A stretch of DNA of 64,000 bases from Halorussus sp. MSC15.2 (GCF_010747475.1 NZ_VSLZ01000004.1:341067-405066), one strand, 5' to 3'; positions 46,537 through 56,707 are shown, counted from the first letter of the stretch. Numbers and translations: made by a program. The notes: a model not told the origin generated them from the sequence alone.

Positions 46537-49500
46537 TCACCGTCGCCGCCGAGCGACGAGCGCTCCTGCGGCCGCCAGACCGACCATCGTGGTCGTCGCC
46601 TCGCCAGCGAGCGACCCCGTGAGGTCGAAGGCTCCGTCGGTCCGGTCCGCATCGTTCGGCGTCTCGGGGTCGTAGCAGAACGCGACTTCCTCGATGGCGA
46701 ACGGTCGGCCGGAGTTCTGGTTCGTGGGTGCCTGCAGTTCGGCCCGGCCGGAGACGCCCTCCGGGAACGCGTAGACGTTCCCGCCCGGTCCGCCGCGGAC
46801 GACGACAGCGTCCACGCGGAGCGTCGAGTCGAACGTCACCGAGACGGGTTCGCCCTCCTCGTTACGTTCGACGTTCACCAACTCCACCTCGTGAGTCTCG
46901 CCCTCGACGGAGAACCGGAAGGTGTTCGTCCCGACCCGAGTGGCGTTCTCGCTGGTGAACTCGCCGCCTTCGTACGTCAGCGTCAGTCCGCGTTCGAGAC
47001 CCAAGTCCTCCTCGCACCCGGTGAACCCGGCGACCGGACGCGGCGTGACCGTCGGCGCGGGGATTTCGGTGGTAGTCGTGGTTGTCGTAGTGGTTTCCTC
47101 CGTTGTTGTAGTCGTCTCAGTCGTCGTCGTGGTCTCCTCGGTTGTCGTGGTAGTCGTCTCGGTAGTGGTCGTGGTCGTTTCGGTCGTAGTTGTTTCCGTG
47201 GTGGTTGTCGTCTCTGTCGTGGTAGTGGTCTCAGTGGTTGTGGTCGTGGTCTCCGTCGTGGTCGTGGTTGTCGTCGTGGTGGCCTCCTCGGTTGTCGTGG
47301 TCGCCGTCTCTGTCGTCGTCGGGGTCGTCGTCTCCTCGTCCGCAGCGGTCGGACAGTCCGCGACGGCGACCGAGACGCTCCGTGTTCCGTTCACCGTCAC
47401 GCCCTCGCGGGTGGGCCTGACGACGTACTCTCCGGATTCGAGGTCGGTCAGCGCCCGCGACTGGCCCGGCGGCACTGTGACCTCCTCCACGAACTCGTCC
47501 GGTCCGGAGACGCTCACGCGGACCGCGCGCTGACCCTCGTTCCGCAGCGTCAGCGACTCGCAGTCGTCGCTCGCGGCGACGACGTTCACCGCACCCGGTT
47601 CCTCCGTGGTCGTGGTCGTCGTTTCCGTGGTTGTCGTTGTTGTCGTCTCAGTCGTCGTGGTAGTCTCGGTAGTCGTGGTCTCTGTTGTTGTCGTCGTTTC
47701 CGTCGTTGTGGTCGTTGTTGGTGTTTCAGTCGTAGTCGTCGTGGTCGTCTCGGTGGTTGTGGTCGTCGCTGCCGCCACGGAGACGGTCGCGTTCGCACGG
47801 TCGTTGACTGTCGCCTTCCCCGGTTCCTCGTCGACGAACCCGGTCCGGGCGCGAACCGCGTAGTCGCCCGGCGGCAGTTCGTCGAGCGTCACCTCGTCGC
47901 CGGGTGCCAGTTCCACCGTGTCGCTAAAGTCGCCGGGTCCGGTGACGTTGACCGTCACGTTCACGTCGGTCGGATTCCTGAGGGTCAGCGACTCGGGAGC
48001 GGCGGACTCGACCTCGACGTTCGGGCAGTCGGCGACGCTCACGGTCGCCCTCTCGTCGCCGTTGACGGTCGCCGCTCCGCGGTCGTCCTCGTCCGCCTCG
48101 CCCCCTCCGACGTCGACGCCGCCGGGCACCCACGCCCGGACCGCGTAGTCGCCGGGCGTCAGGTTCGCGAGCGACCGATTCTCGCCGGGACCGACCACCA
48201 ACTCGCGGGTGGAGTCGTCCGGGCCGGTGACGTTGACGGTCACGTTCCGGTCGCTCGGGTTCTCGACCGTCAACGCCTCGCACTCCTCCGGACGGACTTC
48301 GACGTTCGGCGGTTCGGGTGTCTCAGTCGTGGTGGTAGTGGTGGTCGTCTCAGTCGTGGTGGTCGTCTCAGTCGTCGTCGGGGTCGTGGTGGTAGTGGTA
48401 GTCTCGGTCGTGGTCTCCGTGGTTGTCGTCGTTGTCGTCTCCGTGGTGGTGGTCTCGGTCGTTGTCGGCGTTTCTGTAGTTGTAGTCGGTGTTTCTGTCG
48501 TGGTGGTCTCGGTTTTTGTTCTGGTCGTCGTCGTAGTCGTCTCGGTGGTGGTCGTAGTGGTCTCGGTTGTCGTCGTGGTCGTCGGCGTCGGACACGCCTC
48601 GACGCCGATAGTCGCTATCTCGTTCCCGTTGACCGTGGCAGGCCGGGTCGGTTCGACCAGACCGCCCGCCTTCGCCTGCACCCGGTAGGTTCCCGGCGGG
48701 ATGGCGAACGTCTCGGCCTGTCCCGGGTTCAGGATGACGACCTCGTCAGTCCCGACTCTCCCGTCACCGAGAACGTGATGCGTTCGGTCGTCGGGTTCGC
48801 CAGTCGCAGGCGCTCGCAGTCCGGCGACGAGGCGCGGGCGTTCGGCGGCGGCCCCGGTTCCTCCGTAGTCGTGGTGGTGGTCGTGGTCTCCGTCGTGGTG
48901 GTCGTCGGCAGTTCGAGCGTCGTCGTGGTCGTGGTGGTCGTCGTGTCCCGTTCCACGCAGTCCTCGAAGTCGGGGTTGTCCTCGGAGACAGTCTCGCCGT
49001 CGCGCTTGACTATCGCGCGCTCGACGACCTTCCCCCGGTCGTCTCCGGTCCCGAAGAAGACGTTCCGGCCGCGGAAGTTCCCCCGGAAGGTCTGGCGGTC
49101 GCCGTCGGCGAACACCAGCGTCACGGCGTCGTACCTGTGCGCGGTCACGGCCACCTCCTCGCACGCGAAGTCGAACTCCGGTTCGAGCGGTCGGGGCGTC
49201 TCGGTCGTGGTCGTCTCGGTCGTCGTCGTGGTCGTGGTGGTCGTCGTCTCCGGTTGCGCGCAGGCCTCGAAGCTCGGGTTCCGGCGCGTCACGGATTCGT
49301 CACCCGGTCCTCTCACGATGGCGAACTTCACAACCTCGCCCTGATTGTCGCCGGTACCGACGAACTGCGCGCGGTCGTGGAAGTTCCCGCGGAAGGTCTG
49401 ACGGTCGCCGTCGGCGAACACCAGCGTCACCGACTGGAACTCGTCGGCCTGCACCACGACCTTCTCGCAACTCTGGAAGAATATCTTCGGTGCGAACGGT

Positions 49501-51578
49501 TCGTCCGGTCGCTCGGTGGCCGGTTCGCAACCGCTCGCGTCGCTGCGCCGGACCTCGAATCGGTTCGGACCGTTGAACACCCGGACCTGCGTCACGACCT
49601 CGCCCGCGTTCTCACCGGTGCCCGAGAAGGTGTTCGTCCCGCTGAAGACGCCGGAGAACGTCTGCCTGTCGCCGTCGGCGAACGTCAGGACGACGCGGGT
49701 GTACTGCTCGGCCGCCACGGTCGCCTTCCGGCAGTCGAAGGCGACTCGAATCCGGAGGGGTTCGGGCGTCGGCGTCTCGGTCGTTGTTGTCGTCCCGGTC
49801 GTAGTGGTCGTCTCCGTCGTTGTCGTCGTGTTCTCCTCTGGCGGTTTCTGCGGACAGTCGCCTTTCACGAGGTAGACCGACCCCGTGTTGACGCTCCCGT
49901 CGGTGAACGGCGCGCCCACCGAGAGGTCGGTCGCCGAGTCGTTGTTCACGTCGCCGCCCGCCACCGCGAACCCGGCGAGGTCGCCCCTGCCCTCGCCGCT
50001 GAACTTGGCGTGGGCACCCGACAGCGAGTGGCGCTCGGCTATCTGAGAGCCGTAGAGCAGGTAGGCCGCCCCGGCGTTCCTCGCGGTGCTGTTGTTGTAC
50101 GGCGCGCCGACGAGCAGGTCGGCGTACCCGTCCTCGTTCACGTCGTCCGCCCCAGCGATAGACCACCCGGCGTAGTCGTTCGCCGCCTCGCCGGGGAGCG
50201 CGGCGTCGGCTTCCGTAGAGAGGTTCACGAGGCGCGAGAGGTCCCCGCCGTAGGCCACGTAGGCCGCCCCGGCGTCGTCGGCGGGCACGTCGTGGAACGG
50301 CGCGCCGATAGCCACGTCGTCGCGCCCGTCGTCGTTCAGGTCCCCGGCGTCCGCCACGGAGAACCCGGCCCGGTCGTCCTCGGCCGGTCCGCGGAACTTG
50401 ACCGGCGCGTTCACGAGCAGCGAGACGCCTTCCAACTGCGGGCCGTACTGGAGGTAGGCCGCGCCGGCGTCGGTGGCGGTCGAGTCGTTGCCTCGCGCGC
50501 CGACGAGGACGTCGCTCCCGTTGTCGCCGTCCGCGTCGAGCGCCGCCACCGCCGACCCGGCGTAGTCGTTGCGCGCCTCCCCGAGGTAGGTCACGTTGGC
50601 GGTTTCGAGGCTGTAGGTACCCACGAGCGGCATGTACATCAGGTGGGCCGCACCGGCGTCGTCGGCGACCCCGTCGTGGTACGGCGCGCCGACGAGCAGG
50701 CCCGCGCTCCCGTTGCTCGCGTTCGCCATCGTGCCGAGCGCCCATCCGGCCCGGTTACCCGCCGAGGCACCGTAGAACGTCGCGGTAGCGTACTTCAGTT
50801 CGACCACCTCGGGCAGGTCCGCGTCGCCGTAGACGACGTAGGCCGCGCCCGAATTCGGACCGTTCGCGTCCGCGAGGGGCGCGCCGACCGACACGTCGGC
50901 GTAGCCGTCGTCGTTCAGGTCGCCGAGTTCGACCGCGAACCCGGCGTGCTCGCCGGGCGCTCGCGCACGGAAGGTGACGTTCGCCTCGGCGAGTTCGACC
51001 TCGCTCAGGTTCACCGGGCCGTAGAAGAGATAGGCCGCGCCGGAGTCGCTCCCGGCGGAGTCGTTGGACGGCGCGCCGACGAGCACGTCGGCGTAGCCGT
51101 CGCCGTTCACGTCCCCGGAGTCGGTAGACCACCCGGCGCGGTCGTTGCTCGCCGCCCCGGAGAGTTCGGCGTCGGCGTCCGAGAGGTTCGCGGCCCCGGC
51201 CGGACCGCGAGGAATCGCGCCCCGGCCGCATCTGGTCGCCGGGTCCTGCTCACTCGTCCCCGCGTTCGCCCGTCTCGCCCTCGGGTTTTCCTGTGCCTGC
51301 GAGGATTCGTCCTCGCGAGCGTCGGGAACGTCGGTGTCCTCGCTCGGGGGAGCGCCCGCGCTTCCGCTTCCGGATGCAGGCGCACCCGCGCTCGCAGGGT
51401 GACCGGACGCCGCGCTCCCGGACACTGCTCCACCGCCGTTCGCTGCACCCCCGACCACCGTTCCCCCGGCCGCGAGCGAGAGTCCGCTCGCGCCGACGAC
51501 GCTACTGGCGACCAACAACCACGCGATAATCAACGCGTCTTGCCGCCGTGTCGTGTCGCCTCCCTCCCCGGGTGTCAT
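46537..51578 (-). CDS. Giant exported surface protein: FG-GAP propeller, beta domains, Thr-rich linkers (one frameshift)
   Basis: The corrected product is about 1,680 residues. A hydrophobic signal (about 15-40) is followed by seven FG-GAP repeats (about 140-590, motifs such as NDxGYADxxVGAP) forming an integrin-alpha-like propeller. Three related 75-residue domains (FADGDRQTFxGxF) follow, then four Ig-like domains with VTVNVTGP strands and PGDYAVRA loops. Thr/Glu repeats separate modules. The C-terminus has another beta domain and a hydrophobic tail ending in RRRR. At 48751-48753 a C run is one base short, so a stop appears and the frame shifts; one extra base joins the parts (VTGESG to TDEVVILNPGQ). 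Linker repeats vary with the T-E codons, and slippage is possible. Confidence 0.72.
47060..48600 (-). repeat. Thr/Glu low-complexity tracts inside the giant surface gene
   Basis: Three tracts (about 47065-47335, 47590-47770, 48320-48590) of ACN-ACN-GAN-type codons encode runs of Thr with regular Glu (TTTTETTT). On the plus strand they show as GTGGTCGTCG strings. Related shorter tracts lie near 48860-48960, 49200-49260 and 49770-49840. They should be heavily O-glycosylated stalks. Their repeated DNA is prone to slippage and assembly error. Confidence 0.8.
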
Positions 51579-51611
51579 TCTGTCTCGTTCGCGGAGTACC
51601 CCACGTCCGTT

Positions 51612-51623
51612 CTTTGTTATGGG
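51612..51623 (-). promoter_or_regulatory. Shared upstream motif, copy 1
   Basis: CCCATAACAAAG on the minus strand, 34-45 bases before the giant protein start. The identical 12-mer lies before the neighbouring surface gene. Confidence 0.45.
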
Positions 51624-51771
51624 GAGCGCAAGCGGTGCGTAACGTCGCGTTGCCCGGACCTGACCGAGCGACAGGGTCGGCTTATCACCCGAAGGCGTTG
51701 CGGTCGGCGCGGACCGCGCCGGACCTCCGTCCGACTCTCGTCGCGCTCACTCGGACGCGGTCACCACGACC

Positions 51772-53256
51772 TCACCTCGACTCCCACTGCTGGGCTACCA
51801 GCAGGAGACCCGCCAGCGCGACCAGCGCCGCGTCGAGGCCGAATCCGGGGATTGGTCCCTCGGAGGTCGCGGTGGCAGTGGCGGTGTCACCCCGCATCGC
51901 CTCGTCGGTGGTGCCTCCGCCGTCTGTGGTCGCTTCGCCAGTCGTTCCGGTCCCGTTCGCCGACTGCCCGCCGATTCGGAGGAGCCAGCCGTCTCTGGCG
52001 GTCGCGCCGTTCCCGGAGGTCTGTCCGGCGAGCAGGTACCCCCCGCCGTGGGCGCGGATGGCGGGCCACGGCTTGTCCCAGCCGTCAGTTCCGTAGTACG
52101 TCTGCCGCTCGCTCTCGCCCGCGGCGTCGGTCGCCAGCAGGTAGCCGTCCACGCTCCCCTTCGGCCCGGCGTCTGACCCGCCGGTGAACAGGAAGCCCTC
52201 GTCCGTGCGCATCGCCGAATCGAGCCACTGGGTCCCCTCGCCGCCGGGCCTGTGCTCCCACTCGACGGTGCCGTCGGGACCGAACTTCACCAGCCACCCG
52301 TCGCGCGGGCCGGTACTGTTGCTCTCGGTCTCCCCGGCGAGGACGAAGCCAGCGTCGGCGTCCGAGGCGTTCGGTCCGGGCGAGGCGGCCGAGGCGGCGG
52401 CCCACACGTCGTCTCTGCTCGGGCCGCCCGCCGTGGTCTGCCACTCCCGGGTGCCGTCGGCGGCGAGTCGGAGCGCCCACGCGTCGTCGCTGTCGCCCTC
52501 GATTTTCCCGGCGAGGTAGTAGCCCGTGTCGGTGGGGACGATTGCCCGGATGTAGCCAGCGTCGTAGCCCTCGGGTACAGCGTGGCTCTCCTGCCACGCC
52601 GTCGAGCGGTTCGCGTCGAGTCCGACCGTCCACCCTGCTGTACTTCCGTCGCCGTCGGTCCACCCCGCGAGCAGGTAGCCGGTGGCGTCGCCCGCGTCGC
52701 GGCGCTCGACGGCGTAGAAGGCCCCGGAACCGAGGGTCCGATTCTCCAGCGTCTCACCGTCGGCGCTCATCTCGACGACCCATCCGTTCGCGCCGTCGTC
52801 GTCGGTCCGGCCAGCGAGCAGATAGCCGGAGTCGGTCCGGGCGACGCCCCAGAGTCGGTCGGTGCCCGACCCGCCGAGGGTCTCGGCCCACTGCTTGTTG
52901 CCCTCGCCGTCGGTCTTCAGGACCCACCCGTCGCGGTTCTCACCGCCGGTCCACCCCACGAGCAGGTAGCCGCCGTCGTCGGTCCGCACCGCGTCGGCGA
53001 AGATGTCGTCGCCGCTTCCGCCGTAGGTGCGTTGCCACCGCTCGGGGAGCGTCGGCGGTTCACGTGCTTCCACTGCCAGCGTCTCGTTCGCCGAGGAGTC
53101 GCCTTCGACCGGCCCGTCCGCTCGGACCGCCAGTGCGTCTCGGGTCTCTGAGTCGGCGTCTCTGGGTGCTCGGTCGCTGTTCGCGGCCGCGGGGAGGGCC
53201 GCTGTGACCCCTGCGCCCACGACCAACACGACCAGTGCCACTGCGAGTGTTCGCAT
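51772..53256 (-). CDS. Exported seven-repeat propeller protein with PGF-CTERM anchor
   Basis: A 494-residue protein. A cleavable signal (LAVALVVLVVGAGVTAAL) leads into seven repeats with a core G-[YF]-L-L-A-G-x-T and a partner strand DGWxxKxDxxG, the pattern of a beta-propeller. Repeats end near 430. A Thr/Gly-rich linker follows, then GPIPGFGLDAALVALAGLLL and a short basic end. This is the PGF-CTERM signal cut by archaeosortase A, which attaches the protein to a membrane lipid. Together with the neighbour it forms two propellers displayed on the cell surface. The ligand is unknown. Confidence 0.8.
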   Translation of the reverse strand: MRTLAVALVVLVVGAGVTAALPAAANSDRAPRDADSETRDALAVRADGPVEGDSSANETLAVEAREPPTLPERWQRTYGGSGDDIFADAVRTDDGGYLLVGWTGGENRDGWVLKTDGEGNKQWAETLGGSGTDRLWGVARTDSGYLLAGRTDDDGANGWVVEMSADGETLENRTLGSGAFYAVERRDAGDATGYLLAGWTDGDGSTAGWTVGLDANRSTAWQESHAVPEGYDAGYIRAIVPTDTGYYLAGKIEGDSDDAWALRLAADGTREWQTTAGGPSRDDVWAAASAASPGPNASDADAGFVLAGETESNSTGPRDGWLVKFGPDGTVEWEHRPGGEGTQWLDSAMRTDEGFLFTGGSDAGPKGSVDGYLLATDAAGESERQTYYGTDGWDKPWPAIRAHGGGYLLAGQTSGNGATARDGWLLRIGGQSANGTGTTGEATTDGGGTTDEAMRGDTATATATSEGPIPGFGLDAALVALAGLLLVAQQWESR

Positions 53257-53280
53257 GCGCGTCCCTCGGGGCCTGATTCG

Positions 53281-53292
53281 CTTTGTTATGGG
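53281..53292 (-). promoter_or_regulatory. Shared upstream motif, copy 2 (TATA-positioned)
   Basis: CCCATAACAAAG on the minus strand, centred about 30 bases before the ATG at 53256, where a TATA box is expected. Confidence 0.45.
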
Positions 53293-53491
53293 CCGTCTGT
53301 GATGGCGTAGGCCGGACCTGTCGGTTATCTACGAGGTGGTGGCGGTCGGGAGTCGCGTACTGTCGGTAGCGTCGTGCCGTACCCGACGGTTCCAGCAGTA
53401 GCTACCCTCCCGACGGAGCCACCGAGAAGAAGCGACTACGATTCTGTCTCCAATCCGTGGCTATACGTCACCGCCGCGAGACCGAACGCGT

Positions 53492-53905
53492 ATGACTCGA
53501 ACGGCAATCGCGTTCGCGCTCGTGGCGATGGTCGCGTGGGGACTCTGGGCGGTGTTCGCCGACTTCGCTACGCGGTCGCTCGCTCCCGAAGTTGCGATGG
53601 TCGTCTCCTACGTCGCAGGTATCGGCGTCGCCGTGGTGTACGTCCTCGCGCAAGGGCAGCGTCCGGCGCTCTCGACGGTCGGCGTCGGCTACGCAGTGCT
53701 CGGCGGTCTCTTCTCCGGTATCGGGGCGATAAGCTACTACGTCGCGCTCCAGCGGGGGTCCGCCGGTGTCGCCACCACCGTCACCGCGCTCTACTTCGTA
53801 GTCGCGGCAGTCCTCGGCGTTCTCTTCCTCGGCGACTCGCTCACGACCCGGGACGCGGCGGGTATCGCGCTCGCCGTCGGCGCGGTCGCGTTGCTCTCGA
53901 CCTGA
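53492..53905 (+). CDS. Half-size EamA/DMT membrane protein
   Basis: A 137-residue protein with about four to five helices matching a single EamA repeat (MVAWGLWAVFADFATR at the start, GVLFLGDSLTTRDAAGIALAVGA at the end). Full-size DMT permeases carry two repeats, so this half should dimerise. It resembles the family annotated as four-TM EamA transporters. Substrate unknown. The gap 53257-53491 on its left shows nothing beyond the shared motif. Confidence 0.75.
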   Translation: MTRTAIAFALVAMVAWGLWAVFADFATRSLAPEVAMVVSYVAGIGVAVVYVLAQGQRPALSTVGVGYAVLGGLFSGIGAISYYVALQRGSAGVATTVTALYFVVAAVLGVLFLGDSLTTRDAAGIALAVGAVALLST

Positions 53906-54013
53906 CTGCTCAACTAGACGGTGTTGTTCTCCGGAGAACTGGTCGGGTCGCCGATTGAAGCCAGGACGAGTTCCGTCACTGGGCGTGACGACGAGTAGCG
54001 GCCGGAGTACGTC

Positions 54014-54208
54014 TCACCGCTCCCACGCAGGCGGCGCGCGGTCGAGTCGTCGCAGCGCCGCGGGGTAGCCGAACGCGACCACCAGCGCGATTGCGATTCG
54101 GGGGACGAACCCGCCGATACCGGCCGCCTCCAGCACGAGGACACCCGCGAAGTACAACAACAGCATTATCAGAAACTGCGGCAGCAACTGCCGCCACGTC
54201 GAAGTCAT
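54014..54208 (-). CDS. Small two-helix membrane protein (64 aa)
   Basis: A 64-residue protein with helices about 8-28 and 33-50 and a basic end. A TATA-like box (54231-54239, minus strand CAGTTAAAT) is centred about 27 bases before the ATG, which supports expression. Function unknown. Confidence 0.55.
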   Translation of the reverse strand: MTSTWRQLLPQFLIMLLLYFAGVLVLEAAGIGGFVPRIAIALVVAFGYPAALRRLDRAPPAWER

Positions 54209-54285
54209 ACGGAAACTGAGGGCCTACGGGGATTTAACTGTGGGGTGACGACTCTTCGCGTCACCGTCGCGTGTCCGGAATCTTG

Positions 54286-54513
54286 ATGTTCGGGCGTTGT
54301 CCTGTTCGTGATGGTACGCCCGCCCTCTCGCGCAGACGCGTTCTCCACGGAGCAGTCGCCCTCCTCACGGGTCTCGCCGGTTGTAACGACTCGACGACCG
54401 ACAGCGGTTCCGCCCCCGCCGACCGACGAACGGAGAACGTCCCCCGCGACCCCGAGTTCGTCACGCTCGGGGACTCCGACGCCGGACTCTCGTTCGTCTT
54501 GTTGATAGAATGA
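54286..54513 (+). pseudogene. Truncated Tat lipoprotein remnant
   Basis: A 75-residue frame. SRRRVLHGAVALLTGLAGC near residues 14-32 is a twin-arginine lipobox, after which about 40 residues of Ser/Asp-rich tail end abruptly. The usual mature domain is missing. No TATA box is seen before the start. I read it as the front end of a decayed lipoprotein gene, though a small lipoprotein cannot be excluded. Confidence 0.4.
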
Positions 54514-54525
54514 AAACAACACGGG

Positions 54526-54534
54526 GGTTTATCT
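54526..54534 (+). promoter_or_regulatory. TATA-like box of a 47-aa gene
   Basis: GTTTATCTG is centred about 28 bases before the ATG at 54558. Confidence 0.4.
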
Positions 54535-54557
54535 GAGTGGCGGTGAGTGTCCAAAGT

Positions 54558-54701
54558 ATGTTCGGAGAGGACGGCGGCGGGATGGACGCGGACGTCACCG
54601 GGTCCAGACACTCGATACGGATGGGCGGAACGACGAAGGCGATACTGGTCTTACTGGGTTTTCTCGCGGTCTTCTTCCTCCTGCTGGTTCTGTACGGCTG
54701 A
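54558..54701 (+). CDS. Single-helix membrane micro-protein (47 aa)
   Basis: Reading from the ATG at 54558 gives 47 residues: an acidic Gly-rich N-terminus (MFGEDGGGMDADVTG), a basic stretch, and one membrane helix (AILVLLGFLAVFFLLLVLYG) at the very C-terminus. A well-placed TATA box supports it. Charge distribution predicts the N-terminus inside. Function unknown. Confidence 0.5.
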   Translation: MFGEDGGGMDADVTGSRHSIRMGGTTKAILVLLGFLAVFFLLLVLYG

Positions 54702-54774
54702 CCGCCTCGGACCGCGTTACCTACGACTCGGCAGCGACCGACTTACCGAACGCGCGTCAACTCGAAAAAAGCCT

Positions 54775-55023
54775 CTACTCGTATATCTTCTCTCGCTCGC
54801 GCGACCGGGACCTCGACCGTGACTTCGCGCCGCCGTTACCGCCGAGGAACCTCGAAACGAGGAGGTACGCGAGGTACAGTAGGACGGCGACGACCAGAAT
54901 CGACACGAGGGTACTCACCAGCCACGAGACGACGCCGAGGACGACGCTCACAATTTCCACGACGACCCAGAGGAGGACCAGACCGAGGAACGCCCATCCG
55001 CCGAGTCGGAGTAGCTTGTTCAT
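54775..55023 (-). CDS. Small membrane protein with basic-acidic tail (82 aa)
   Basis: An 82-residue protein. Two membrane helices (about 10-62) precede a tail of alternating Ser-Arg (KSRSRSRSRERE). Such a tail could interact with nucleic acid or phosphate head groups. Function unknown. Confidence 0.55.
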   Translation of the reverse strand: MNKLLRLGGWAFLGLVLLWVVVEIVSVVLGVVSWLVSTLVSILVVAVLLYLAYLLVSRFLGGNGGAKSRSRSRSREREKIYE

Positions 55024-55130
55024 ATTAGACAGTTTAGGTATCGTCCGACATTAGTGTTTTGTCGCCCGTTCGAGGCGGTTCGGATTTCGGTCCACGTTTC
55101 GGGACACCGCGTCCGCCCTGCGTCCCGCGC

Positions 55131-55904
55131 TCAGGTCGTCACGCCCAGATGGCGGTCCAACACCGCCTCGTCGTCGCGCAATTGGTCGCTCGTCCCGTGG
55201 TAGACGATTTCGCCGCGGTCCAGCACGTAGTGGCGGTCCGCGAGTTCGAGGGCCACCTCCACGTTCTGCTCGACCAGCAGTACCGAGATGCCCTCGTCGT
55301 TCAGACTCCGCACGAGGTCCTCGACCTGCCGGACGACGAAGGGCGCGAGACCTTCGGTCGGTTCGTCGAGCAGGAGCAGGTCCGCGCCCGCGACCAGCGC
55401 TCTGGCGATGGCGAGCATCTGCTGTTCGCCGCCCGACAGCGCCGCGCCCTTCCGGTCGGGGTGCTCGCGGAGGTTCTCGAACTCCGCCAGCACGTCCTCG
55501 GGGTCCCGCGGGTCGGCGGTCTCGCCCCCGCCCAACTGGCCGACGCGGAGGTTCTCGGCCACCGTCAGGCCCGGGAAGATGCGGCGCTCCTCGGGCACGA
55601 ACGCGACGTTCCGCCGGACCGTCTCCTCGGGCGAGAGACGGGTCACGTCTTCGCCCCGGAAGACGACGCTCCCGTCGGAGGGGACGACGTTGCCCACGAC
55701 CGACCGTAGGGTGGTGGTCTTGCCCGCGCCGTTCCGACCGACCAGCGAGACGACCTCGCCCTCGCCGACGCAGAGCGACACGCCGTGCAGGACCTCGGTC
55801 GCGCCGTACCCCGCGACAAGACCGGACACGTCGAGCAGTGGGTCCTCGCACGCCCCGGCGTCCAATCGTCCCGATTCCGCCGCGTCTCGGAACTCGTCGC
55901 TCAC
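55131..55904 (-). CDS. livF: Branched-chain amino-acid/amide ABC transporter ATPase LivF
   Basis: A 257-residue ATPase. Walker A is GRNGAGKTTT, the signature LSGGEQQMLAIARAL, Walker B LLLLDEPTEGLAP, and VLLVEQNVEVALELADR is a LivF hallmark. Its start overlaps the end of livG by four bases, so they are coupled. It is the last gene of the Liv operon and energises import with LivG. It acts in the cytoplasm on the inner face of the permease. Confidence 0.95.
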   Translation of the reverse strand: MSDEFRDAAESGRLDAGACEDPLLDVSGLVAGYGATEVLHGVSLCVGEGEVVSLVGRNGAGKTTTLRSVVGNVVPSDGSVVFRGEDVTRLSPEETVRRNVAFVPEERRIFPGLTVAENLRVGQLGGGETADPRDPEDVLAEFENLREHPDRKGAALSGGEQQMLAIARALVAGADLLLLDEPTEGLAPFVVRQVEDLVRSLNDEGISVLLVEQNVEVALELADRHYVLDRGEIVYHGTSDQLRDDEAVLDRHLGVTT

Positions 55905-56707
55905 TCCCGAACACCTCCGAGGTACGCCCGCTGAACGTCGTCGTCGTCCGCGATTCGCTCGGGGGTTCCGGTCGCCAGCACCTGCCCGCGGTGGAGGACC
56001 GTCACGCTGTCCGAGACGTTCATCACGAGGTCGATGTCGTGTTCGATGAGCAGCAGCGTCCGGTCGGCCAGCACCTCCTCGACGAGCGCTATCGTGTCTC
56101 GCGTCTCCTCGCTCCCCATCCCCGCAGTCGGTTCGTCCAGCAACACGAGGTCGGGGTCGGTCGCCAGCACCAGTCCGAGTTCGAGCCGCCGCCGGTCGCC
56201 GTGGGCCAGCGCTCTGGCGTACTCCGTGGCGCGACCTTCCAACCCTATCTCTGCAAGCACGTCGTCGGTTCTGGACTCGACCTCCCCGAATCGGTCGGTC
56301 GGACTGAACAGCTTCCGGGGGAGCGAAATCCGGCCCTCGCCCTCGGCCACCGACTGGGCCGCCAACCGGACGTTCTCCCGGACCGACAGGCCGCCGAAGA
56401 CGGTGCTTATCTGGAACGACCGGCCCATTCCGCGCCGGACGCGCTCGTGTGGCGCGGTCCGAGTCACGTCTTCGCCCCGGAAGTAGACCGCCCCGGCGGT
56501 CGGTCGGAGCGCCCCGCTGAGACAGTTGAACAGCGTGGTCTTGCCCGCCCCGTTCGGTCCGATGACGCTCCGGAACTCCCCCGCTTCGACTTTGAGGTCC
56601 ACGCCGTCGAGGGCCACGAAGTCGCCGAACCGCTTGGTCAACCCGTCCGCCCGGAGGACGGGGTCGGTCTCGGCGTCGAACGTCGCGGCGCCGTCGGCGG
56701 TCGCCAT
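55901..56707 (-). CDS. livG: Branched-chain amino-acid/amide ABC transporter ATPase LivG
   Basis: A 268-residue ATPase with Walker A GPNGAGKTTLF, a shortened signature region LAHGDRRRLELGL (the usual LSYGxQRRLE altered to LAHGDRRRLE), and Walker B DLVLLDEPTAGM. The LivG-typical end GTPERIADDDDVQRAYLG is present. Its start overlaps the permease stop by one base and its stop overlaps livF. Confidence 0.93.
   Translation of the reverse strand: MATADGAATFDAETDPVLRADGLTKRFGDFVALDGVDLKVEAGEFRSVIGPNGAGKTTLFNCLSGALRPTAGAVYFRGEDVTRTAPHERVRRGMGRSFQISTVFGGLSVRENVRLAAQSVAEGEGRISLPRKLFSPTDRFGEVESRTDDVLAEIGLEGRATEYARALAHGDRRRLELGLVLATDPDLVLLDEPTAGMGSEETRDTIALVEEVLADRTLLLIEHDIDLVMNVSDSVTVLHRGQVLATGTPERIADDDDVQRAYLGGVRE

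Noticed and set aside
46891..49344. Plus-strand Val/Cys-rich frames opposite the Thr tracts
   Set aside because: They are antisense readings of Thr/Glu repeats (runs of Val and Ser). The minus-strand frame has real domains and a signal peptide.
49137..52187. 1,016-codon frame on the plus strand
   Set aside because: Runs opposite the FG-GAP and propeller genes; it is Arg-rich and has no signal or domain, so it is an antisense shadow.
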